Shown: piece after piece, positions 17,170 through 24,006 of the stretch
How the letters are laid out: every line of letters starts with the position of its first letter
Numbering within the stretch: the stretch's first letter is position 1
Source of the DNA: Marinobacter antarcticus
Lineage (GTDB): Bacteria > Pseudomonadota > Gammaproteobacteria > Pseudomonadales > Oleiphilaceae
NCBI RefSeq assembly: GCF_011049865.1
Contig: NZ_DRGY01000041.1
Location: 1-35,975 of the forward strand
Length of the DNA stretch: 35,975 bases
Direction: 5' to 3'
Notes under the pieces: generated by a model
What the model was told of the DNA's origin: nothing
The model's input: the letters and a program-made list of their open reading frames with translations, nothing else
Databases searched by the model: none
Made by a program: the position numbers and the translations under genes

Positions 17170-18196
17170 GAATGGCTTTGAGCGCTGCGCGCACACGGCA
17201 GGTCTGTTCCGGAGTCAGACGCACAATTCTATCGAGGTCTTCCTCGGGCAGATTTCGCTGGTGGGCATGGCGCAACACTTCGCGGCTGCCTATTAACATG
17301 CCGTCGGCCAATGTGGTTTGGTTCTGATCGGGAGCCGGGCGTTCAGCCGCCATCAGGTAAGCGTGGTACTTGGGTGGCAGGTTCCATTCACTGGCGATCA
17401 GTTGGCAAACTGTCCACTGGAAGCGTGCTAGCGCATGGCGAATCAGCGCGGCGTCGGGCTCTGTGGCACCCGGTTGCGCCCGGCATATGCGCTGCAGTTC
17501 CCGGCGAATGGATATATAGGAAAGCGCCGGCAACAACCCGGTCGTGAAGAGGGCGCTTGTGTCTTCGTTGCGGAGCTTGGCTATAAATTCGGTCCCACGT
17601 GCGCAGGTGATGCCCCAAAGCCAGGCTCTTTGGGCAAACAGCGCCTCCCGGCTGTTTCGAGCCGCCATCATCGGGCGCATGACCGCTGCCGCAATCACGT
17701 GGCGGATGCCCGTTATGCCGAGCACAAATACGGCCTGATCGACGGACTCAATGGTGTGGTCTCCGGTGCGGAAATAAGGGCTGTTAGCAACCTGCAGGAT
17801 TTGATCCGTCAACGCGGGGTCATCAAGGATGATCTGGGTGAGCTTTTGGCGATCAGCGCTCTCATCCGAGAGCACTTTCATGAGCATCGGCAGCGTCATG
17901 GGCCGCCGGGGTACTTCTTCCATTTTGTTGTTCGCAAGACGCGATTGCAGCTCTTCAATGGCAGAGCCTGGCGGTTTTGACTGGGCGTGCTGCGCGCGCA
18001 GGTTGGCAGGCCCAGTATCCAGAAGCCAACAAAAAAGGTTTTCTTCAAGTTGCAGAGTCAGGACGTGCGGGTCTTTCGTTGCGTCGTCCTGGCTTGTGGT
18101 TTTTGCAGGATTGAACAACCGCGCTTCAGGAGCCGGAGGAGGCGTGGGTTCTTTTGCCTTGAAAAATCCTGCGATCCAGGAAAAGAAGCCTGGCAT
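17144..18196 (-). CDS. HDOD-domain protein
   Basis: This 350-residue protein has a Pro/Ala-rich N-terminal linker (residues 10-40) and an HDOD domain over roughly residues 95-290 (for example L-P-M-L-M-K-V, I-L-D-D-P-A-L-T-D-Q-I-L-Q-V-A-N-S-P-Y-F, and V-L-G-I-T-G-I-R-H). HDOD domains are inactive relatives of HD phosphohydrolases and act as scaffolds in signalling. There is no second output domain. GGAG lies before the ATG. It is not clearly in an operon; the 112 bases upstream separate it from the DUF445 gene. Confidence 0.92.
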   Translation of the reverse strand: MPGFFSWIAGFFKAKEPTPPPAPEARLFNPAKTTSQDDATKDPHVLTLQLEENLFCWLLDTGPANLRAQHAQSKPPGSAIEELQSRLANNKMEEVPRRPMTLPMLMKVLSDESADRQKLTQIILDDPALTDQILQVANSPYFRTGDHTIESVDQAVFVLGITGIRHVIAAAVMRPMMAARNSREALFAQRAWLWGITCARGTEFIAKLRNEDTSALFTTGLLPALSYISIRRELQRICRAQPGATEPDAALIRHALARFQWTVCQLIASEWNLPPKYHAYLMAAERPAPDQNQTTLADGMLIGSREVLRHAHQRNLPEEDLDRIVRLTPEQTCRVRAALKAILSEGAARS

Positions 18197-18308
18197 TCAA
18201 CGTCTCCGGGTCAACCAGTCGTGAAAGAGTACGTGTCGATACGTCTGCAGTATAGAGACCCGGCGCAGGCTTGCACAGGCAAAACCCGCTGCCGTCCGCA
18301 AAAACCGT

Positions 18309-19538
18309 TTATACCAGCGCACCCCCGAATACAAAGACCAACTGGCACACACCCGCTGCAAAGCCGAGGATGGCGCCTACCAGAATCAGTTTGATCTCAT
18401 CTTCCTGGAAACAGGGGCGCAGCAAGTTCTGAAACTCCTCTGAAGAAAGCGCAATCATGCGTTCCACCATAATAGACTCAACGGCGCGCGCGCGATCCAT
18501 CTCAAATGCCGGGTTGTTAAAGGAAATTTTCGATAACTCGATGGCTTTTTCACCCACCTGATTCTTGAGCGCGGCAAAGGCTGTAGGGCCGAAAGCCACC
18601 TGGGTTAACGCTCTGCCCATGCCGGCGGTTTCATCGACCAGGGGTTTGATATGCTTTTTCACCATGTTGCGGGCGCGATCACCCTTTGGGCCTTCCAAAA
18701 TGGCGTTAATGATATTACTGACGGTAAGAATTTCGTGGGTCACTATGTGACAGAAGGATTCGGCTACCTCGGGTTGCCGCTTGAGGAACAGACCCTGAAT
18801 ACGGAGCGGGCCGAACTTTTTAGCGTGCAAAGGCCGGAAAATAACGTTCAGTGCAATCCAGTTGGTCGCCCAGCCCACCATCAGCCCGAAAAACGGCAGT
18901 ACCCACCAGCTCTGATAAAAGTACCAGGCCGTCATTTGCACCAGCCCGAACAGAAAACCGAAGTAGAATCCGGAGTTTACGATAAAACGGAACTCGACCT
19001 TGCCGCATTCCAGAAAGATGCGGTTCAGCAGACGTTTGTCCGCTGTAAGATGCTCAATCACCATGCCCTTGATATCAAGCAGGTCTTCCACGTTATCGGA
19101 GATGTCGTTTATCAGGTTGTCCACCAGCTTTGGCGTGGACTTGCGCACCCTGTCATACACCAGGTTCCGCGCCGAGGCGGGAAGGTTTTCCCAGAACGTT
19201 GGGTGCTCCCTGAGCATCAATTCGTCGACGTATTCCTCTATGCGTGGGTCCACCGTGTAGATAACGTGGGTGGCGAGCACTCTGGGGTCAATTTGCTGGA
19301 AAATTTCCCGCACCGTGCCAATCTTGGAAATGGTGGTGTCGACGCTGATGGAGGCCATCTTGCGGGCTTTTGAAGGAATGATGCCCTGCCAACCCAACAG
19401 CGGAGGTTTCCCCACGAACTCCAGCGGGTAGAAGGTCATTTTGATGGCGAGCCAGTTGGTGATCCATCCAATGAGAGCCGCGATAACAGGGATGCTGAGG
19501 TACTGCCAGAATTCTGGGTTGGTGAGCAGGCTGATCAT
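18309..19538 (-). CDS. DUF445 membrane protein
   Basis: This 409-residue protein is a DUF445 member: an N-terminal helix with G-W-I-T-N-W-L-A-I-K-M, the P-L-L-G-W-Q-G-I-I-P-S-K-A motif, a long soluble helical middle, a second copy-like V-G-W-A-T-N-W-I-A-L region, and a C-terminal hydrophobic anchor. The function is unknown. The ATG at 19538 overlaps the rsmE stop (AAATGA) and follows GGGAG, so it is translationally coupled to rsmE. The reading frame stays open for about 105 more codons upstream, but that stretch lies over rsmE in another frame and is not real coding sequence. Confidence 0.92.
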   Translation of the reverse strand: MISLLTNPEFWQYLSIPVIAALIGWITNWLAIKMTFYPLEFVGKPPLLGWQGIIPSKARKMASISVDTTISKIGTVREIFQQIDPRVLATHVIYTVDPRIEEYVDELMLREHPTFWENLPASARNLVYDRVRKSTPKLVDNLINDISDNVEDLLDIKGMVIEHLTADKRLLNRIFLECGKVEFRFIVNSGFYFGFLFGLVQMTAWYFYQSWWVLPFFGLMVGWATNWIALNVIFRPLHAKKFGPLRIQGLFLKRQPEVAESFCHIVTHEILTVSNIINAILEGPKGDRARNMVKKHIKPLVDETAGMGRALTQVAFGPTAFAALKNQVGEKAIELSKISFNNPAFEMDRARAVESIMVERMIALSSEEFQNLLRPCFQEDEIKLILVGAILGFAAGVCQLVFVFGGALV

Positions 19539-20275
19539 TTCAGGCTCCCGCTGTCGCCCCACAACCACTGGCACAGGGCCATCGCCGCAACCGGGGCCGT
19601 TTCGGTTCGAAGAACCCGGGGGCCGAGTGCAACGGGCAGGAATCCTTCTTTCTCCGCCTGAGTAATTTCCTCTGCCGTCAGCCCGCCTTCCGGGCCTATC
19701 ATCAGCGCTATCCGGCCGGGTTTGTTCATGGAACCCAGTGCCTGAGCGGTGCGGTGGTGCAGCACCAGGCGCAGGTCGCAGTCGCGGCTTTGCTCCAGCC
19801 ATTGTGCCACGGTCATAACCGGCAGAATCTGCGGTACCCGGGCGCGGCCGCACTGTTCTGCGGCGCTCACCGCAATCGATTGCCAGTGGCGCAGGCGCTT
19901 ATCCGCCCGGTCGCCTTTGAGTTTCACTTCGCAGTGTTCGGTGGTCAGCGGCACTATGCAGGTAACGCCCATTTCAACCGCTTTCTGCACCGCGTAATCC
20001 ATGCGATCACCCTTTGACAGGGCCTGGCCAAGCACAATCTGCAACGGCGACTCTGTGTGGTTGGGCTCCGGCGCACCCACGAGCACTTCAACGCGCTTCT
20101 TTCCGGCTTCGGTGATGGTAGCCGGATAATCCTGCCCATCGCCGTTGAAAAGCCTCAGTGCTTGCCCTGACTGCATGCGCAATACCCGTCCCACATGCTG
20201 GGCGGCGTTTTCGTCCAGCTCAGCCTGAGCTCCCTCGCTCAAAGGCGAGTCGGTATAAATTCTGGGCGTGCGCAT
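19535..20275 (-). CDS. rsmE: 16S rRNA m3U1498 methyltransferase RsmE
   Basis: RsmE is a SPOUT-class enzyme that methylates N3 of U1498 in 16S rRNA of the 30S subunit. The N-terminal PUA-like RNA-binding part (residues 1-75) starts with R-I-Y. The C-terminal knot carries the SAM site motifs M-I-G-P-E-G-G-L-T and L-G-P-R-V-L-R-T-E-T-A. The length of 246 residues is standard. AAGGT precedes the ATG. The order bioA-rsmE-DUF445 runs in one direction with only 15 bases between bioA and rsmE, so the three may share a transcript. Confidence 0.97.
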   Translation of the reverse strand: MRTPRIYTDSPLSEGAQAELDENAAQHVGRVLRMQSGQALRLFNGDGQDYPATITEAGKKRVEVLVGAPEPNHTESPLQIVLGQALSKGDRMDYAVQKAVEMGVTCIVPLTTEHCEVKLKGDRADKRLRHWQSIAVSAAEQCGRARVPQILPVMTVAQWLEQSRDCDLRLVLHHRTAQALGSMNKPGRIALMIGPEGGLTAEEITQAEKEGFLPVALGPRVLRTETAPVAAMALCQWLWGDSGSLK

Positions 20276-20290
20276 GTGTGTTTACCTTGA

Positions 20291-21640
20291 TCAGTCACGA
20301 ACGGCGATGTTGATGCCCTCGGTCGCGACCTGTGCCAGATGACGAATCTGGTCTTCGGTGATGACGTAAGGCGGCATGAAGTAAACCACATTACCCAGGG
20401 GGCGAAGCAAGGCCTGGCGCGTAAGGGAGTGCTGATAAACGCGAACGCCCCGACGCTCCTGCCAGGGAAACGGCGTTTTGGATGCCTTGTGCTTGACCAT
20501 TTCCACCGCCACGGTCATGCCGTGCTGGCGTATGTCTCCAACGTTTGGATGGTCTGCAAGGTGAGCAACGGATTCGGCCATGCAGGCCGAGAGGCGGCGA
20601 TTGTTTTCAATAACGTTGTCATCCCGGAAGATGTCGAGAGTCGCCAATGCCACGGCGCAGCCGATAGGATTTCCGGTGTAGCTGTGGCTGTGCAGAAAAG
20701 CCTTCAGGGTTTCGTAGTCGTCGTAAAATGCGTTGTAAACGGTATCGGTGGTCAGCACAACCGACAGCGGCAGATAGCCGGCGGTCAAGCCCTTGGACAG
20801 GCACATGAAGTCCGGGGTGATGCCGGACTGTTCACAGGCAAACAGGGTGCCGGTGCGGCCAAAGCCCACCGCGATTTCGTCGGCAATCAGGTGCACGCCG
20901 TAGCGATCACAAGCGTCGCGCAGTTTTGTGTGATAAATCGGGTGATGCATGCGCATGCCGCCGGCGCACTGGATGAGGGGTTCCACCACCACGGCGCAGA
21001 TTTCCTCATGCCGCTCGGCCAGCAATGCCTCCATGGCCTCAAACTGACGCAGGGCATAGGCTTCGTCGGTTTCGCCCTCTTCTTTGTTGTAGGCGTCTGG
21101 AGAGGGCGCGGTTAACACTTCCATAAGCAATGGCTGGTAGGTGTCCTTGTACAGAGCCACGTCGCCCAGTGCCAAGGCACCCAGGGTTTCACCGTGATAG
21201 CTGTTGCTCAGGTTCACAAAATTTTTCTTGCGGGGTTGGCCCTGGTTTTTCCAGAAGTGAAAGCTCATCTTGAGCGCTGCCTCTATGGCAGACGAGCCGT
21301 TGTCAGCGTAGAAGCATTTGTTGAGGCCCTCAGGGGTTACCTCAATAAGCCGTTCGGAGAGATTCACCACGGGTTCGTGGGTAAACCCGGCCAGAATAAC
21401 GTGCTCCAGTTCGCCGATCTGCTTCTGAATGGCTGCATTGATTCTGGGGTTGGCGTGCCCAAACAGATTGACCCACCAGGAGCTGACGGCATCGATAAAC
21501 CGGTTGTTTTCGAAATCCTCCAGCCAAACTCCTTCGCCCCGTTTGATTGGAACCAGAGGGAGGGTTTCGTGGTCTTTCATCTGGGTACACGGGTGCCACA
21601 CGGATTTGAGGCCGCGGGCAACGAGATCGGCATTGCGCAT
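20291..21640 (-). CDS. bioA: Adenosylmethionine-8-amino-7-oxononanoate aminotransferase BioA
   Basis: BioA moves an amino group from SAM to 7-keto-8-aminopelargonate to make 7,8-diaminopelargonate, the step before dethiobiotin in biotin synthesis. It is a class III PLP aminotransferase. The PLP lysine is Lys283 (LSKGLTAG), Asp254 lies in I-A-D-E-I-A-V-G-F-G-R-T-G, and the N-terminal W-H-P-C-T-Q-M is diagnostic for BioA. It is 449 residues long, and CGGAG precedes the ATG. The other bio genes are not in the window, so bioA is apart from bioBFCD here. A BirA-like operator upstream indicates biotin control. Confidence 0.97.
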   Translation of the reverse strand: MRNADLVARGLKSVWHPCTQMKDHETLPLVPIKRGEGVWLEDFENNRFIDAVSSWWVNLFGHANPRINAAIQKQIGELEHVILAGFTHEPVVNLSERLIEVTPEGLNKCFYADNGSSAIEAALKMSFHFWKNQGQPRKKNFVNLSNSYHGETLGALALGDVALYKDTYQPLLMEVLTAPSPDAYNKEEGETDEAYALRQFEAMEALLAERHEEICAVVVEPLIQCAGGMRMHHPIYHTKLRDACDRYGVHLIADEIAVGFGRTGTLFACEQSGITPDFMCLSKGLTAGYLPLSVVLTTDTVYNAFYDDYETLKAFLHSHSYTGNPIGCAVALATLDIFRDDNVIENNRRLSACMAESVAHLADHPNVGDIRQHGMTVAVEMVKHKASKTPFPWQERRGVRVYQHSLTRQALLRPLGNVVYFMPPYVITEDQIRHLAQVATEGINIAVRD

Positions 21641-21674
21641 AGAGGTGCTCCGGTAAGACGATGGTTTTGCAGTG

Positions 21675-21702
21675 ATAATGTCTGGCTGTTAACCCTTGGC
21701 AA
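21675..21702 (-). promoter_or_regulatory. Predicted bioA promoter
   Basis: On the minus strand TTGCCA (21697-21702) and CATTAT (21675-21680) are spaced by 16 bases, close to a sigma-70 promoter. They lie 35-62 bases upstream of the bioA ATG and inside or next to the inverted repeat taken as the BirA operator. Confidence 0.5.
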
Positions 21703-21718
21703 TAATACAGTTAACAGC
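21685..21718. promoter_or_regulatory. BirA-like biotin operator
   Basis: GCTGTTAAC (21685-21693) and GTTAACAGC (21710-21718) are perfect 9-base inverted arms separated by 16 bases. The known BirA signal in bacteria is TTGTTAACC-N14 to 16-GGTTAACAA, and the TGTTAAC core and spacing agree. The site covers the predicted -35 of bioA, as needed for repression by biotinyl-AMP-bound BirA. Confidence 0.75.
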
Positions 21719-22045
21719 GCCCGCTGACTACTGTGCCCGCGAGCGCTCACAGGCAGGCCAGAGCCCGTCGCCTGGGTGGGCGACCCACTGGCGTCTCACT
21801 CCAAACCCAAACACTCGTCACATCCCCGCACCATTGCGGCAGGTTCTACCACCGTAATGATTAATGGCATACCGGCGGCTGTCACCGGTGGCGCTATTTC
21901 TTGTGGCGGTGTGACCATGGGTTCTGGGTCAGTGGTTATTGGGGATACCTAGGCGCCACCGGCCTGGTCGCGTTTGAGAAACCGGTTTGAGTCTTTTGCT
22001 ACGGCTAGTGGGGGGTATGACAACAATGTGGGGATGCTTGCCGCA

Positions 22046-22065
22046 AGGTTGTCATTCGACAACCT
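22046..22065. promoter_or_regulatory. Inverted repeat upstream of HicA-like gene
   Basis: AGGTTGTC (22046-22053) and GACAACCT (22058-22065) are perfect 8-base arms around ATTC. They lie 34 bases before the ATG of the HicA-like gene and inside the end of the PAAR remnant. The repeat could be an operator for the module's helix-turn-helix protein. Confidence 0.45.
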
Positions 22066-22071
22066 ATCGAG

Positions 22072-22092
22072 TACTGTTAGATCAGCACAGTA
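22072..22092. promoter_or_regulatory. Second inverted repeat at HicA-like start
   Basis: TACTGT (22072-22077) and ACAGTA (22087-22092) are 6-base inverted arms with a 9-base spacer, ending 7 bases before the ATG at 22100. The repeat would overlap the ribosome site of the first gene, which otherwise lacks a clear Shine-Dalgarno. It may act as an operator or an RNA hairpin limiting translation. Confidence 0.3.
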
Positions 22093-22099
22093 GAACGCT

Positions 22100-22378
22100 A
22101 TGAAAAGGAAACGTCACACCGATAAGGATATCGAGGCGGCTATCGCCTACGCAGAATTTAAAGGCTGGCGGATTGAAATGCGAAGTGGTCATGCCTGGGG
22201 GCGAATGTATTGTCCATTTAACGATGCACAGTGCCGGTGCGGAGAATTTTGTATTGCGAGCATCTGGAGCACACCAAGGAGCGCGGGGAATCATGCTCGG
22301 CAGATTCGTCGCGTTGTGGATAATTGCTCAGGGCACCGAGATGATGTAGGAGAAGACGGCCATGAATCGGGATTTTGA
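22100..22378 (+). CDS. Small HicA-like cysteine-rich protein, possible toxin
   Basis: This 92-residue protein has an N-terminal helix (IEAAIAYAEFKGWRI) followed by SGHAWGRMYCP, a pattern like the HicA mRNA-interferase fold (a GW-x turn, then a strand carrying a catalytic His, here His31 in GHAWG). It then shows CPFNDAQCRCGEFC, a compact four-cysteine cluster not seen in ordinary HicA, and N-H-A-R-Q-I-R-R-V-V-D-N-C near the C-terminus. I recognise similar proteins as widespread, unnamed small ORFs. The stop overlaps the start of the next gene by 17 bases. A toxin role is inferred from size, fold resemblance and overlapping partner; it is not proven. Confidence 0.7.
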   Translation: MKRKRHTDKDIEAAIAYAEFKGWRIEMRSGHAWGRMYCPFNDAQCRCGEFCIASIWSTPRSAGNHARQIRRVVDNCSGHRDDVGEDGHESGF

Positions 22379-22886
22379 GTTCTCACTCACCTTTGCGATT
22401 CCAGAAACGATTGCTTTGGACGAAATCGAAGAACGGCTGTTCAAGGCCGGTTGCGATGACGCCATCATTGGATTTGGTCAGAAAGGCAGGCTGGGTCTGA
22501 ACTTCACTCGAGAGGCCGTATCGGCCGAAACCGCAATATTATCCGCCCTGCGCGACGTGAAACAGGCCTTTCCGCAGGCGCGGCTGGTTGAGGCGGCGCC
22601 TGACCTTGTTGGTATTTCTGACATGGCGAAGCTTTTGGGTTTTTCCCGCCAGAATATGCGCAAACTTATTATCGCTCACCAGGCGAGTTTTCCATTACCA
22701 CTTCACGAAGGTGCCTCTGCAATCTGGCATTTGGCGGATGTTCTGTTGTGGCTTTCTGATAAGCGGAATCGATCCATTTCGCCAAGTTTGCTGGCAGTAG
22801 CAAGGGTTAGCATGGGAGTGAACCTTGCTCGGGAAACGGAACGGGTGGATCGTCGATTGCAGGCGCAGTTAAAGGATATCGCCTGA
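22362..22886 (+). CDS. Helix-turn-helix protein, partner of HicA-like gene
   Basis: This 174-residue protein has two parts. Residues 1-75 form a beta-rich N-terminal domain (F-E-F-S-L-T-F-A-I-P, then helices). Residues about 84-135 form a MerR/excisionase-like winged helix-turn-helix (L-V-G-I-S-D-M-A-K-L-L-G-F-S-R-Q-N-M-R-K, then W-H-L-A-D-V-L-L-W-L). A basic C-terminal tail follows. AGGAG lies ten bases before the ATG, so it probably translates better than the gene upstream, as is common for antitoxins. It may repress its own operon through the inverted repeats at 22046-22092. Function unknown; antitoxin is a hypothesis. Confidence 0.75.
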   Translation: MNRDFEFSLTFAIPETIALDEIEERLFKAGCDDAIIGFGQKGRLGLNFTREAVSAETAILSALRDVKQAFPQARLVEAAPDLVGISDMAKLLGFSRQNMRKLIIAHQASFPLPLHEGASAIWHLADVLLWLSDKRNRSISPSLLAVARVSMGVNLARETERVDRRLQAQLKDIA

Positions 22887-22961
22887 GGATTGTTGAACAG
22901 GTTGTCCGGTACGGCTTGCTCCACAACCCACACCACAGAGTCTTCGCTCCGGCGTTTTGCC

Positions 22962-23987
22962 TCACGCAGGGAATACCGCGCATGCACCTTCAACTTTCAG
23001 GTGCACGTGTTCTCCCGGCGCTGGAGATGACAGCGGTGAGCCTCGCAGGTGCAGGGTTTTGTTTTGCACAGTAACCGTCAGCAGAACGTGGTTGCCGCGA
23101 AATGAGCGGTCGGTGACCTGTGCCAGTGCGCCCACTTTCTGATAGCTGAAGGTGATCTGTTCCGGGCGCAGCATGATGGAAGCTTTGCCTTCTCGGGCGG
23201 CATACGAGGAATGCACAGGCAGTACACCCAACGGCGTTGAAACGGCATCGTGTTGAAGGGTGCCTTCAAGGAAAATCGGCTGGCCTGTCAGGCGTGCAAC
23301 GTGGGCATTGGCGGGCCGCCAGTATATGTTATCCGGCGTATCAACCTGCATAATCTGCCCTTGGTGCATAACGGCCACCAGGTCGGCAACGGCAAAGGCT
23401 TCGGCTGGGTCGTGGGTGACCAGAATGGCCGTTGCGCCTTCGCGGCGCAGCATGGCCGCCACGTCGTCACAAATCTGCCGGCGCAGATCCAGGTCAAGGG
23501 CGTTGAAGGGTTCATCGAGCAGAATCACCTCCGGTTCGGGCGCCAGTGAGCGGGCCAGAGCGGCACGTTGTTGTTGGCCACCCGAGAGCTCGTGGGGGTA
23601 TCGGTTGCCGAACTCTGATAAGCCCGCCAAGGCCAGAACCTCCGCTACGCGAGTGCCCTGGCGTTTGCTGCGTGAAAGCCCATAAGCCACGTTGTCGGTT
23701 ACCGACAAATGCGGGAACAGCGTGCCTTCCTGGGGCACATAGCCAATGTGGCGACGTTCCGGTGGCACGTGCAGGCGCGACGACGCCATGGGCCTCGAAT
23801 CAAACAGAATCTCGCCGTCATCCAGCCGGTCAAAGCCACCAATCAGCCGCAGCAGTGTGGTTTTGCCACAACCGGACGGGCCAAGCAGGGCGACGATGGA
23901 ACCCGCAGGAACGTCGAGGTTAATGCCCTGCAGTACCGGGTGATGGTTGAAGCTCTTGATGACGTTTTTGATGTGAAGACGAGTCAT
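22962..23987 (-). CDS. fbpC: Ferric iron ABC transporter, ATPase
   Basis: This 341-residue ATPase belongs to the iron(III)/sulfate-type importer class. Walker A is GPSGCGKT at 36-43, the signature LSGGQQQR is at 134-141 and Walker B is VILLDEP at 154-160, followed by the H-loop histidine in VTHDPAEAF. A C-terminal TOBE-like regulatory domain occupies about residues 240-341. The ATG at 23987 is chosen because the homology begins there; the open frame upstream is not conserved, and the ribosome site (GGAG, 13 bases) is weak. It is the last gene of the binding protein-permease-ATPase operon and 19 bases after the permease. Confidence 0.93.
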   Translation of the reverse strand: MTRLHIKNVIKSFNHHPVLQGINLDVPAGSIVALLGPSGCGKTTLLRLIGGFDRLDDGEILFDSRPMASSRLHVPPERRHIGYVPQEGTLFPHLSVTDNVAYGLSRSKRQGTRVAEVLALAGLSEFGNRYPHELSGGQQQRAALARSLAPEPEVILLDEPFNALDLDLRRQICDDVAAMLRREGATAILVTHDPAEAFAVADLVAVMHQGQIMQVDTPDNIYWRPANAHVARLTGQPIFLEGTLQHDAVSTPLGVLPVHSSYAAREGKASIMLRPEQITFSYQKVGALAQVTDRSFRGNHVLLTVTVQNKTLHLRGSPLSSPAPGEHVHLKVEGACAVFPA

Positions 23988-24006
23988 AAAATTGCGTGAG
24001 CTCCGG

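Larger units (their letters stand above)
21755..22093 (+). pseudogene. PAAR-repeat protein, start lost and split by TAG
   Basis: One frame reads PEPVAWVGDPLASHS at 21758-21802, then a PAAR core with GSTTVMINGIPAAVTGG, AISCGGVTMGSG and SVVIGDT, ending in TAG at 21950-21952. In the same frame, 46 more codons follow without interruption (APPAWSRLRNRFESF onward) to a TAG at 22091-22093. PAAR proteins form the pointed tip of type VI secretion spikes and related phage-like injection machines. The codon where Met is expected is AGG (21755-21757), one base from ATG. The GTG at 21776 could start a shortened product, but no ribosome site is seen. The lost start and the in-frame TAG suggest a decaying gene; no vgrG or other spike gene is nearby. 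The PAAR identity is firm from the motif; loss of function is likely. Confidence 0.75.

Noticed and set aside
19539..19853. Long N-terminal extension of the DUF445 protein
   Set aside because: The open frame runs over rsmE in another frame, is rich in Arg, Gly and Pro as expected of a shadow frame, and a good ribosome site supports the start at 19538.
22074..22090. LexA box (CTG...CAG) upstream of the HicA-like gene
   Set aside because: The spacer between CTG and CAG is 11 bases; the gammaproteobacterial LexA box needs 10, and the inner bases do not match.
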